A DNA stretch of 27,500 nucleotides from Theodoxus fluviatilis (lineage: Eukaryota > Mollusca > Gastropoda > Cycloneritida > Neritidae). The notes beneath the pieces were generated by a model that had not been told where the DNA came from, did not search any database, and saw only the letters and a list, made by a program, of their open reading frames with translations. Positions within the stretch are counted from its first letter, which is position 1. Each line of letters begins with the position of its first letter. The stretch covers positions 1-27,500 of the forward strand of contig JAWQFJ010029069.1 of the NCBI GenBank assembly GCA_034096865.1. Direction: 5' to 3'. The translations under genes were made by a program, and so were the position numbers. This document shows positions 1-12,000 of the stretch, in pieces.

Positions 1-70
<70 letters not shown>
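1..70. repeat. (GA)n microsatellite
   Basis: The window opens inside an uninterrupted GA dinucleotide run of 35 units. Its left end lies outside the window. No gene is seen in it. Confidence 0.98.
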
Positions 71-73
<3 letters not shown>

Positions 74-215
74 CGCTGTGTGAGACTGAGGCGTCAGGGT
101 ACGAAAAAAAACACACCTAAAGTACAGACCTTCCAGCCTGTCAACAAGCGTTGCATTGCTGTTCTGTACGACAGTCCACACAAAGCCATCTCCGTTCCCT
201 TCCCTCTTGAGGCCT

Positions 216-385
216 TTGGTTGGTTGGTTGGTGTTTTACGGCCTATCAGCCTTTGTAGGCTATGTAAGGCCATTAAGCACGAAAATCTTTAGAACAGTTT
301 GGAGTAAACGCCAATCAAGTCACGATGTGCCTAGTAATTACTTCTTACGAAATGCGGTGGGTCAATTCTACCCCAAACCCACAGG
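216..385 (-). mobile_element. SINE-like element, family 1, copy A (degenerate)
   Basis: This stretch matches the element at 26596-26790 along nearly its whole length: the GTTTTACGGCCTATCAGCCT block, the AAGTCACG block and the GGTGGGTCAATTCT block. It has a 12-bp internal deletion relative to that copy. It starts with a (TGGT)n run, which on the minus strand is a 3' tail of (ACCA)n. The orientation is inferred from that tail. No clean target-site duplication is visible here, so this copy is probably older. It lies downstream of the DLST 3' end. Confidence 0.75.
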
Positions 386-1206
386 GGGAGACCTCACGTG
401 ACGCCCAAAGCTTTTCTCGTAATTGAACCTGTCTACGCAGTCGCTCGCCATTGGTGCTCATCTCTAAACATGTAAAAAACAAAGTTTCGAAAGGAAATGC
501 GTCTCTGATTCCGCGAGAGGATTGCGTATGATGCGTTCGGGTTGTTTCTGAGAAACCCGCCTCTGTATCTATTCTTAGTAGACTGAACAATTCATTTGGA
601 CAAAACTATGAGTCAATACAAATAAGAAGACATCATTTCTCTTCCAGGAGCATGTGTGTACCTCTGGGGTGGTTGCCGCAAGTGTAAACAGACCATGGGT
701 ATCTTTGGTGTATGAGACAGACTGTGCAAATTCGAGCTCGTTCGGGCTACTTAAAAAAAGAAAAGAAAAGATGATTGTCTGTACTTTGACATTGCTAGGT
801 CAGCTAGCAGGGGACTCCGACTGTTCAGCAATTCCTTCATCTTATTATCATATTCATTATATGAGTAAAGTTTGCCTGTCTGTGCGAGCTTGTTGGAAAC
901 TGCCCGTCTGGAACACAGGGACTCCTTGAAGCCACGTGAAACTGCTATATTGAACCTGACCCCAAAAGCTCAACACAGCGATGCAGCTGATGAGGAGGGT
1001 ATCAGACAACTTGGTCTGTATGCCCAACAGCATGAACACAGCATTTCGTAGCTGACAGCAAGACAGAAAGTCATCCTCTTTTGAACTTGCAAGTATGACC
1101 AAATACATGTATATCCAAATGTTTCATGACTGATGGGCTAACTCTGAAAACACTGTCTGCAGATGAGGCCAAGAGATAAGGGGAATGTAGACTTATTACT
1201 GACTCA
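386..1206. other. Intergenic stretch, no gene recognised
   Basis: Only short, unrelated open frames occur on either strand, with no splice-consistent coding pattern and no protein family that I recognise. It probably lies beyond the DLST polyadenylation site. Confidence 0.5.
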
Positions 1207-1212
1207 TTTATT
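1207..1212 (-). terminator. Candidate distal DLST polyadenylation signal
   Basis: TTTATT on the plus strand reads AATAAA on the DLST strand, about 1.08 kb after the stop codon. It is the second such hexamer after the stop. There is no transcript evidence, so it is only a candidate. Confidence 0.25.
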
Positions 1213-1423
1213 CAAGTATCGTTTTTCTTCTTTTTCAAACACAGAAGGTTCAAACATAACCAAAACAAATTTCACTTGCAATATTTGTGAAGAAAATAAT
1301 GCAATGGACAAAGAAAAGGCACTTGAATGTTTTGCTTGGTGTCAAAGACTTGCCACATATGTCACACAATACAAATACTGTGTTAGAAATAAGAGACTAC
1401 TATTCCAAGCTTTTTCAAAATAA

Positions 1424-1429
1424 TTTATT
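1424..1429 (-). terminator. Candidate proximal DLST polyadenylation signal
   Basis: This is the first AATAAA (minus strand) after the DLST stop codon at 2291-2293. It would give a 3' UTR of roughly 0.87-0.9 kb. The sequence between it and the stop has no conserved open frame, as expected of a 3' UTR. Confidence 0.35.
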
Positions 1430-2290
1430 GTGTTCAGGGGGATCTACAACTCATTTCATTAACTACTGACTCAACACCATTGCATACCATGGTATAAAAA
1501 TCACATGTGCTAATCACTCAACAACCTACTCTGATGTCAACTGTCCCATTTTACCCCTTTCCATTCACAATCGGTGCATTATGCCAAAAACTTCAAATTA
1601 AAATGTTCGAAAATATGGTGGTTAAATAATAAGTTGTGTATTGCCTGTACATGGAAAAAGTACACCGTACTGTACACATATACAAGTTACTCCCAACTAC
1701 AGTTCAATTTCACACTCCATCTGGCCTGGCCAACTTACAAAGCCTGTGCACAGCTGAAACCATCACATGAATGCAGCACAGCTTTTCCAACATGATTTGC
1801 TTCTATGCAAGCCTGAGCTGTAGTAGCTTTGTGCGAATCACCTTTCACGAAAATGAATGACAACACTCTTTGGACCACATAAATTTCATGCATAACAACT
1901 ATAGGGGTCCAGGGGCTTTGTTCAAGTTACATCAGAGCATGTGTTGCATTTACTGTGAAGATCTTTGGCAAAAGCACTCTACTTGCAGCCAGTCCTCATG
2001 GCACCTATCTATCTAATGCACCTGGTTGGAAATGATTGACTGGTTTCAGATGGACATGCTCTTCCAGTCTGTTGGAAAAGGTCTTTCTTATCACCAATGC
2101 AAAATACAAGATAGCAGTTACACGTAAGGCGGTCAAAACAACAGAGCATCCAACACTGTTTCCATGGAATACTTTTGTCCTCACCGATGAGTATAGTTCC
2201 TCCAGACATTTTAGACAACAATGCCTCTGTGCAGGTAGATTCCAGAATATCAGTGAAAATGAGAAAACCAGTTCGGACTGTCAGCAAAGG
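1430..2290 (-). other. DLST: Probable DLST 3' UTR
   Basis: This sequence follows the DLST stop codon directly on the minus strand and runs to the first AATAAA hexamer. It contains no recognisable domain. Open frames of about 90 codons on both strands around 2010-2300 look like chance frames. The extent is inferred from the hexamer only. Confidence 0.4.
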
Positions 2291-2425
2291 TTAAATGTCC
2301 AGTAGAAGAACACGAGGGTCTTCCACTGAAGCCTTGATCTTGCGCAAGAAGGTCACTGCCTCACGGCCATCGATTAGCCGATGGTCATAGGTCAGGGCTA
2401 TGTACATCATGGGCCGAATCTCCAC
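2291..2425 (-). CDS. DLST: DLST exon 12 (C-terminus, active site)
   Basis: This exon encodes residues 395-438, from [20 protein letters not shown] to LLLDI and a TAA stop. It carries the acetyltransferase-family catalytic motif HRLIDG, in which His is the general base and Asp is structural. The acceptor is TTTCCAG at 2426-2432 and the incoming phase is 0. This is the most diagnostic exon for the family. Confidence 0.97.
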   Translation of the reverse strand: MEIRPMMYIALTYDHRLIDGREAVTFLRKIKASVEDPRVLLLDI

Positions 2426-4780
2426 CTGGAAAGTCAGAGAGAGGAATGTGCATCTCTTGGAATGTACTCTACAGCATCAGAAGCAATACTTCCAAGCAGT
2501 AATTATGTTAATCTTGGAAAACACAGCAAAAGTATACAACAACTAATAACTACTTTTTAAATAAATGAAAGATGGGTAAATAAAGTAAGTATTTTAATCT
2601 AAGTAAGGAAATAATCTAATATTGAATAGAATGATAGAATGGTTGTTTAACCCTCAGAGTACAGTGATAAAACAAAAAAGCACCCTCCCAGTGCACTGGC
2701 ATTGATGGCAGGGCAGTTCAAAGGTGTGCTGTACTCTCATTGGTTGATAGAAATAGGCTCTAACCAATAGCGAATGAATTAAGTGAAATTTCAGCATACC
2801 GAGCCAACGCCCAGTGTCTGAAAATTCAGACTGTGGCTCTCCACTATTGCAGTCCGAATTATCGGACTGCAGCACTCCAAGGGTTAATGCCTATCACAGA
2901 CAAGGCTATGAAAATTGGAAAGGAGGGAGAATCTTCCCAACATTCTGCCAGCTAACAATTCAAGGCAGAGTATTTGCCATGGTTCAAAGGCGTGATCATA
3001 ACAATAGGTCACCAGCGGGGCAAGTGGAACAAAACCTATAAAACTCATTTATTCAAAATTTTAAAAATCAGGGAAGGATGATATTGGGGGCCTTATTTAA
3101 CAGGATCACATATGCTGCATAATCCACCAAGAACAGCTTGATGAAATACACATGGATATGGGTTCCCCTTTGTAAGTCACCAGGAAGTCAAAACAAGCTG
3201 CAGTGCTGATGATGGACATCTTGCAGGGGAGTGCCTGATAAGTGCCACTATCCAGTGATCCCACCCTCTCCTGTGGCACTTGCCTGATCCCCTGCCCCAC
3301 AGTCTTGCAGCATCAATAATTCACCCCTCCCACTCCAGCAGATTACGGGGCACAAATATCATTGGCAGCAGAGACTTGCCCCACGCCGTGGGCCTGGGAC
3401 TCCATGAAGGCAGGGCAAGGCAAGCCATCCATGCCCACCTTTTTACACATGGCATCTACTCAGGAAATCTAATGAAATCAGAACCCAGGTGACCTGATGA
3501 GGTTCTGTGCAATCCACTCCAAAGTGCCATTGTGCACTCCAAGCAAAAGAGATATCTGGAGGGTCTGACACAAAATCATCTCATTCCAGGAAGGACCAGC
3601 TATTTTGACAGTTTCCTTATGACTCCCAATATCAAGGATTTTTCTTCTTCATTACAATAACCTACTCTAATGCAACTATTACACTGAATTACATGGGACT
3701 AGAAGGAAGTTCAACTTGACAACATTCCTGTTCCAATGATACAATGATGTGACATCTCTGGCTTCCTGGCAGTCCAGGCCAGCCCAGTTGACAAAAACCT
3801 CTCATGAAATGTACCACACACTACCATCATGAACTGTTTTGTGACTGTGGCCAAATATGTGATTTAAAATGTTTTACATTTTTTTTTAATAAAGGAAGCT
3901 CTGTAGTAAAAAGATTGATGGAAATACATTTATTCTTTGCTTTGCCTGCTAAAAAATGCACATTACACATGAATGTAAATGTGCATCACACATCATATAG
4001 AGCAGCACACAACAATTCAAAACATCACACGCACATGCTCACTCTCTCTTTTTCATATGCACTCACAAACACATCAAGAGCCCAAACTACTGCCTACACA
4101 TTTTAATCCTACCCCTCATCCTCCCCAATTTGCCTTGGGCAAAGGCTGTTGTTATTTGTTGACTCCAGCCAAAAACCAAGGCTACAACAAAATGTTGTTA
4201 TGTTGTACTGTTATGTGGGGATTATCTTCAGCCGTGGTAAGCTCCTAACATAACTGGCATTCTCTGGAGACAGAGACCAAATCCCCTGAAGACGGAGCGT
4301 GGCTGCCTATATGGCGGGGTGTTCAAAAACAGTCACACACGCAATCATCTCACCCACTTGGGTGATCCTGGGAGTGTTTAGCCCAGGTACGCAACAACAA
4401 CAACAACATCCTCCCCAATGTTTACACGCCCACACACACGACGCAGGCATGTGCGGGTGCACACATGCACATGCGCACACAAACACAAAACTGAAAATAC
4501 ACACTGCTCACCTTGCCGTTGACAGCGACAGGGCGATCAAAGATGCCATGCATGCCCAGGATGGCAGACTGCGGGGGATTGATGATGGGAGTGCCAAACA
4601 TGGAGCCAAACACTCCTCCATTGCTAATGGTGAATGTCCCTCCATCCATGTCCTCCACGGCCAGAGTGCCGGCTCTTGCCTGCAGACACACAGGTCAGCA
4701 TGACCATTGGCTTGGCAGCACCACAGGCCTGGGACACAACACTGGTGCAAATACACTTAGAATGGCTTCCTATGTCAACA

Positions 4781-4822
<42 letters not shown>

Positions 4823-4947
4823 AGGGGAGAGGAGGGGAGGGGAGAGGGAGGGAGGGAGGGAGGGAGGGAGGGAGGGACGGACGGACGGAGGGAGGGAGGG
4901 ACGGAGGGACGGAGGGACGGAGGGAGGGAGAGAAAAAGGGAGGGAGG

Positions 4948-4984
<37 letters not shown>

Positions 4985-5159
4985 AGGGGAGGGGAGGAGA
5001 GAGGAGAGAAGAGGGGAGGGGAGAGGGAGGGAGGGAGGGAGGGAGGGAGGGAGGGAGGGAGGGAGGGAGGGAGGGAGGGAGGGAGGGAGGGACGGAGGGA
5101 GGGACGGAGGGAGGGAGGGAGGGACGGAGGGAGGGAGGGAGGGACGGAGGGAGGGAGAG

Positions 5160-5203
<44 letters not shown>

Positions 5204-8200
5204 GTAAAAAAGTTATGAGAGAAATAGAGAGAGAGAGTGACACAGAGACAGAGACACAGAGACAAAGAGAGGATTGCTATTTCACAAAACAGTAACCACA
5301 ATTTCCTAATCAAGCACCCCTTGCCATCTTTACAATCATCTTAGCTCATTCAAAATAATTCAAACCTTACATAGTTACAAATTGTCGCATGCTTCATAAA
5401 CGTTACATTACGTAACATCAAATATGCCATAATCCACAAATGAAATAATGAAGAAAAAAAGTTCATCAAGATGGAAGGGGCTAGAGTATTTTGTAATAAC
5501 TGGCATGTATCTGACTGCAACTTTTCTTTATAATCTTCCCCACATATACGCCCTAGTAGTAGATTTACAAAGATGAAGACAGATATAACAACAAACTTAC
5601 TCTCTCTCCCAGGTCATTGATGGCCTTCTCAATGTCTGCATAGTTCATTCCCTCCACATTTCGAATGACGGGCACAACCAAACCCTGCAAGAACAGAAAA
5701 CAAATCCCACAAATTCAGTGCAAGTAAACTACTCTGCACATGCACACTCACATATGTGACCAGCCACGACAAAACCAGTGCTAAGTCGATTTTTGGACAA
5801 AATAGGGTTTTAATATTTTTGAATTCTGCATTCATTTCTGTTTGTTTTGATATAAGAATGAACAGTGTGAGTTAATTAGAATAGGAGTTACAGGCATTTC
5901 AAGTTGGGTACTGAAGCAGCGGTCATTTTGAAAAAAACGGACTCCGAAGATTTACCCTCTTCAGACATTAAACACCTTAGCAAAGGTATTTCAAAGTCCG
6001 ATTCCAAAAATAGCTGACCTTATTTTTCTTTGTCATCCACAGAGCGGGAACGCCGAGAGAGCGGCCTTTCTATCGGTATATAACATGAAGGGGTTCTGCA
6101 AGGGTTTAGGTGTGTTTATTGCGGCTAAAATGAGGCAATTAACGCTAATTACAGGGACATTTTGAAACAATACATAACACAAAAGTCTTTATTTTACCAT
6201 CAAAATATAATTCTTCAACATGTTTCCTTTACTGGCATGATAGTTTGAACCATGTAGAATCTATTTTTAACAAAAAGTGAAAATCACCCAGATTGACCCT
6301 CCCTGCCTTTTTTCAGTCGTAGCGCAAAATAGTGCCGCGCGACTTAGCACTGGTTTTGTCGTGGCTGGTCACATATGCACTTGCACACACATCACACACA
6401 GACACACAAACTCACATGCACACATTTGCATTTACAACACAGACATAAATCAAAGATCCGATTATGACATGATTCACTTGATAAGAATACTTTCTCAGAA
6501 TGTATTTGAATCCATAAATCATGTCTCTCAGAAAGGAGGCAGCATGACAATGAAGTGATACTGCCCATTAGAAAGCTTTTTCCAGTAAGTGGCAATACAA
6601 CATCAACACTCTCCAACACTGCACAGATTTAACGAGGGCCTTTCAGGTCAAAGGTAAGGATAAAGGTGTGGTTTTAATTAGCAACTTATCACCCATTTCT
6701 GGGTCTCAATCCACTTTATACTTTACCCCCTAATCACTGGGCCTCTTGACCAATCCTTCAAAGGTTAAGGTCAAAGGTAAAGATCACCTTGGGAGTTGCC
6801 ACAGCCACACTGATGTCAACATAGTCGCGGTAGACAATTTCCATGTCGTCAATGACAGCGTTGACCACGGGCTGGTGCTGGAGGGCGAAAGCCGAGGCCT
6901 TGACAAATGCAGACATGAAGCCCAGCTTCAGGTTGTGGGTCTTGGCAAAGGCGTCCTTGAACTTGTTCCTCATCTCCATCACATTGCTGGATCAAGGAAG
7001 AAGTGTTTACTGTTAGAGGCGAGAAAGTGCCAAGTGGGCAGGCAAATCAAGAGTACAAGACATCTCAGATCTAAAAAGTTTTCAACTTGCTCTAAAAAGT
7101 CAACCATAAAAAGGAAATTTAAAAACTGAGATGATAGAGGAACTTGTAAATATATGTCTGCAAATCATGCAGCAGAGAAGACCAGTTCATGTTATGCTCA
7201 AAACTCAATGCTATTGTGTTATGCACACACTTTTACCCTCACCTCATGTCAATCTCATTGAAGGTAGTCAGCATTGCACAGGTGTTCTGAGCCTCTTTCA
7301 ACCGCTGTGCGATGCGTTGCCTCATGCGGTTTATTTTCACCTGCAAACATGCAAAGGAGTTAAATATCCACACACACTGATCCATATTATAACACAATTT
7401 GTCACACTTTCAGACAAGAAGTCAGTGGAGATGGAGCAGTCACTGAGACTGCCTACAAGCGAAGGATCAGCATCCTTCCACTGACTGCTCCACCTAGTAA
7501 TGACCATACAAGGGGTGCTTTTGTTTGGCCCACAATCTCGAGAGAATTGCGAGAGCTAGGCGTTGCCTACATTCCTCGCTCATAAGGTCGCACTTGCCGT
7601 GAAGGCGGGAGGCCTAGGGAGGTCCGGAGCTCCCTCAATTGGTGTGTTCTATGAAGTGAAAAACTGATGTGATATCTGAATCGTCAGTTAATTCGTCTAT
7701 TGGCAACTTCTTCACCAACTTTGGCGCCAGGACGAAGCCATGTTCTTCTGCCTTGTGAGATGATTGGCCGTTTTTCTAGCTGTAGGAGTGTCTCTCTTGC
7801 CCTCGACTAGCCATTCAGTGAGAATATGCGAGATTTTGGGCCAAACAAACACGCCCAAGGACTTTTGACCATTTTGAGTGAATCATAGAAAAACAAAAAC
7901 AAAAAATGCTGCATGATGTACTATGACTGACCCTTCTTTTTAAAAAAATGTGGGCATTTGACTCCCAGATCAGGCATTACTGTTATTTCCAAACTATTTC
8001 TTTACAGTATGAAGCAAACAACTGCATTCTCATTCAGACTTCTGCTTCAGTAGGTCAATGCAAAAAAAGAAAAGAAAAAAGATAATGTCTTTCCAAAGTG
8101 CATTGATAGGCATAATCACTAAATCTCCACATAATTCTAACAAAAGATAAACCAGAGAGCTTCTTATTTCTTTGGTCAACAGTGAGGTAACAACTGCTCA

Positions 8201-8827
8201 CCCGCTGTTCTCCTCGGCTGCCGAGAGATCCAGCTACAAATGGGGTGGCCTTGAGGGAGTCAGCAGCCACAGAGGTCTTGGGTCCAGTGGGGAGGGGGGG
8301 CACAGGGGGAGGGGTGGAGGGGGCAGGTCCGCTGGAGCTGGGGGGTGGGGAAGGGGGAGAGGCGGGAGCAGCCTCTGCTTTCTTCCCAGGCTTCTTGGCT
8401 GGGGCCGCACCAGCAGCTGTGGAGAGGAGAGGACTGCAGTCAATGCAGGCACCAACCTGTCACAGAGGAAGTTCGGAGAAGCCATAGAGCATTTCCAACT
8501 TCCATGCACAATTCACTCATGGTCTGTACTGCCACTCTGGGTGACTTGCTGAAGGACAGAACAGAAATGAAGTGCCCTGAACCAAGAGACACTAAAATGA
8601 GTACATAAGTGTAACAAGCATTACAAAGCAATGCATGGCAGATGCACAAGACAGCTAGAATGGTCATTCCATGACTTTCATCATTTGCTAAAGACACTAT
8701 CCATCTTTATTTGGAAACTAGGAGGACTGACCGCCAGTTGAAATCTTTCACTGGTCCCAAGGCTAACTCATCTCAAATTTAAAAAAACAACAACATACAC
8801 ACACACACACACCCAATAACACCATAT

Positions 8828-8861
<34 letters not shown>

Positions 8862-8957
8862 ACACACCCAAATACACACACACTCACACACACACACAGG
8901 TGTACACATACAAATGCACACGCAAACTAAACAACACACATGCATGCACATAGGCAT

Positions 8958-9006
<49 letters not shown>

Positions 9007-12000
9007 GACAGAGCAAACAAGCAAGCAAGCAAGCAATTCAGTGAGAAAGCTCAAGTGGTGCATACCTCCAACCTTGAGCTTGAAGAGCTTGGTGCCAGCC
9101 ACCACCTTATTTCCATCAGGCACCATAATTTCCTGGATGACTCCTGCAGTGGGTGCATGGATTTGTATGGAGGTCTGCAAAGACACAGGCACTATGCTAT
9201 ATATGCATGGATTTGTATGGAGGTCTGCAGAGACACCGGCACTATGCTGTATATGCATGGATTTGTATGGAGGTCTGCAGAGACACCGGCACTATGCTGT
9301 ATATGCATGGATTTGTATGGAGGTCTGCACAGACACATGCACTATGCTGTATATGCATGGATTTGTATGGAGGTCTGCAGAGACACCGGCACTATGCTGT
9401 ATATGCATGGATTTGTATGGAGGTCTGCAAAGACACCTGTAGGCACTATGCTATATATGCATGGATTTGTATGGAGGTCTGCAGAGACACCGGCACTATG
9501 CTGTATATGCATGGATTTGTATGGAAGTCTGCAGAGACACTGGCACTATGCTGTATATGCATGGATTTGTATGGAGGTCTGCAGAGACACAGGCACTATG
9601 CTATATATGCATGGATGTGCATGGAGGTCTGCACAAAGGCACTACCATGCTAAATATGCATGGATTTGTATGGAGGTCTGCAAAGACACAGGCACTATGC
9701 TATATATGCATGGATTTGTATGGAGGTCTGCACAGACACAGGCACTATGCTATATATGCATGGATTTGTATGGAGGTCTGCAGAGACACTGGCACTATGC
9801 TGTACATGCATGGATTTGTATGGAGGTCTGCACAGACACAGGCACTATGCTATATATGCATGGATTTGTATGGAGGTCTGCACAGACACAGGCACTATGC
9901 TGTATATGCATGGATTTGTATGGAGGTCTGCAAAGACACAGGCACTATGCTATATATGCATGGATTTGTATGGAGGTCTGCACAGACACAGGCACTATGC
10001 TATATATGCATGGATTTGTATGGAGGTCTGCAGAGACACATGCACTATGCTATATATGCTTGGATTTGTATGGAGGTCTGCAGAGACACAGGCACTCTGC
10101 TATATATGCATGGATTTGTATGGAGGTCTGCAAAGACACAGGCACTATGCTATATATGCATGGATTTGTATGGAGGTCTGCAGAGAAGTGATGGAGGTCT
10201 CTTCAACCTAGCCCGCCTCCGTGCAAAGACCAAAGTGCAAAGGGTCCTGATCAGAGAGCTGTTGTTTGCTGATGATGCTGCCCTGACTGCGCACACAGAG
10301 GAGGCGCTGCAGCGTCTCATCAACTGCTTTGCCCAGGCATGCAAAGAATTCGCTCTGACCATCAGCATCAAGAAGACTGAAGTCATGGGTCAGGATGTCA
10401 GTACCGCTCCCAGCATCTCCATCGGCGATCACACCCTTATGGTGGTGGAGGAGTTTACATACCTGGGCTCCACCATCTCAAGCAACTTGTCTCTGGACGC
10501 CGAACTAAGCAAGCGCATTGGCAAAGCCGCAACATCACTGGCCCGCCTCGGAAAGCGTGTCTGGGACAACTCCATGCTGACGACAAACACCAAGATGAAA
10601 GTCTACCAGGCCTGTGTTCTCAGCACGCTCCTTTACGGAAGCGAAGCGTGGACCCTGTATTCTCGCCAAGAACGCCGGCTCAACACCTTTCACATGCGTT
10701 GCCTCAGAAGGATCCTGGGCATCAGCTGGCATGACCGCATCCCCAACAAGGACGTACTGGCGCAAGCAGGTATTCCCAGCATGTTCGCCATGCTCAGCCA
10801 GAGACGACTTAGATGGCTGGGTCACGTCAGCAGGATGGATGACGGCCGAATACCCAAAGATGTGCTGTACTGCGAGCTCGCCACGGGATCCAGACCTGCA
10901 GGAAGACCTCTCCTCTGCTACAAGGACGTTTGTAAACGTGATATGACGGCGGGAGGCATCAACCCAGCAGACTGGGAAACGGTGGCCGCTGACCGCAACA
11001 GCTGGAGACACGCCGTCAAGACTGGCATCCAGGCCAGCGAGAGGAGGAGACGGGAGCAGTGGGAGGAGAGGAGAGAACGCAGACGACAGAGGATAGCGTC
11101 GGCACCCACAGAGCCACGCCAAGACTTCACTTGCGACAAGTGCAACAGAGCATGCGGCTCAAGGATCGGGCTCTACAGCCACAGAGTACGCTGCCTCTCA
11201 ACCCCGGACTGACCAAACCTGGCGCACACCCCCATAGTCTCACGAGACTGACGGATGCCAACAACTGCAGAGACATAGGCACTATGCTGTATATGCATGG
11301 ATTTGTATGGAGGTCTGCAGAGACACCGGCACTATGCTGTATATGCATGGATTTGTATGGAGGTCTGCACAGACACAGGCACTATGCTATATATGCATGG
11401 ATTTGTATGGAGGTCTGCAGAGACACAGGCACTATGCTGTATATGCATGGATTTGTATGGAGGTCTGCAGAGACACATGCACTATGCTATATATGCTTGG
11501 ATTTGTAAGGAGGTCTGCACAGACACAGGCACTATGCTATATATGCATGGATTTGTATGGATGTCTGCAAAGACACAGGCACTATGCTATATATGCATGG
11601 ATTTGTATGGAGGTCTGCAAAGACACAGGCACTATGCTATATATGCATGGATTTGTATGGAGGTCTGCAAAGACACAGGCACTATGCTATATATGCATGG
11701 ATTTGCATGGAGGTCTGCAGAGACAACATATGCATGGATTTGTATAAAGGTCTGCAGAGACACATGCACTATGCTGTATATGCATGAAGTTGGTCTGCAC
11801 CAACACAACTTCCTCTCCTCTTCCCATGTCTACATATATACATGTATATTTCTCAATTGGCAAAAAATTTGAAGAAGAATTAAAATAAAAAAACAATTCC
11901 ACAATGGACATTTCTGTCTTTCCTCCCCAAAACATGTTTACAACAATAAAATAATTCATGATGAAAACATGGAATTAACATTTTGTTTTCTTGAAAAGTC

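Noticed and set aside
2009..2305. Open frames of ~90 codons on both strands after the DLST stop
   Set aside because: They overlap each other on opposite strands with no family resemblance or splice signals. The position fits the 3' UTR.
4624..5313. Long Ser/Pro/Leu and Arg/Glu/Gly open frames on both strands
   Set aside because: They are translations of the GA/GGGA microsatellite, with mirrored frames on both strands.
8914..10191. 425-codon plus-strand open frame with a 50-residue peptide repeat
   Set aside because: It is the satellite read on the strand opposite to DLST. The 50-bp unit happens to lack stops in all three plus frames, the period is not a multiple of three, and the sequence derives from a splice site, so it is not a selected protein.
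9154..11790. Regular spaced repeats resembling a CRISPR array
   Set aside because: Units are directly adjacent with no unique spacers, in a spliced animal gene.
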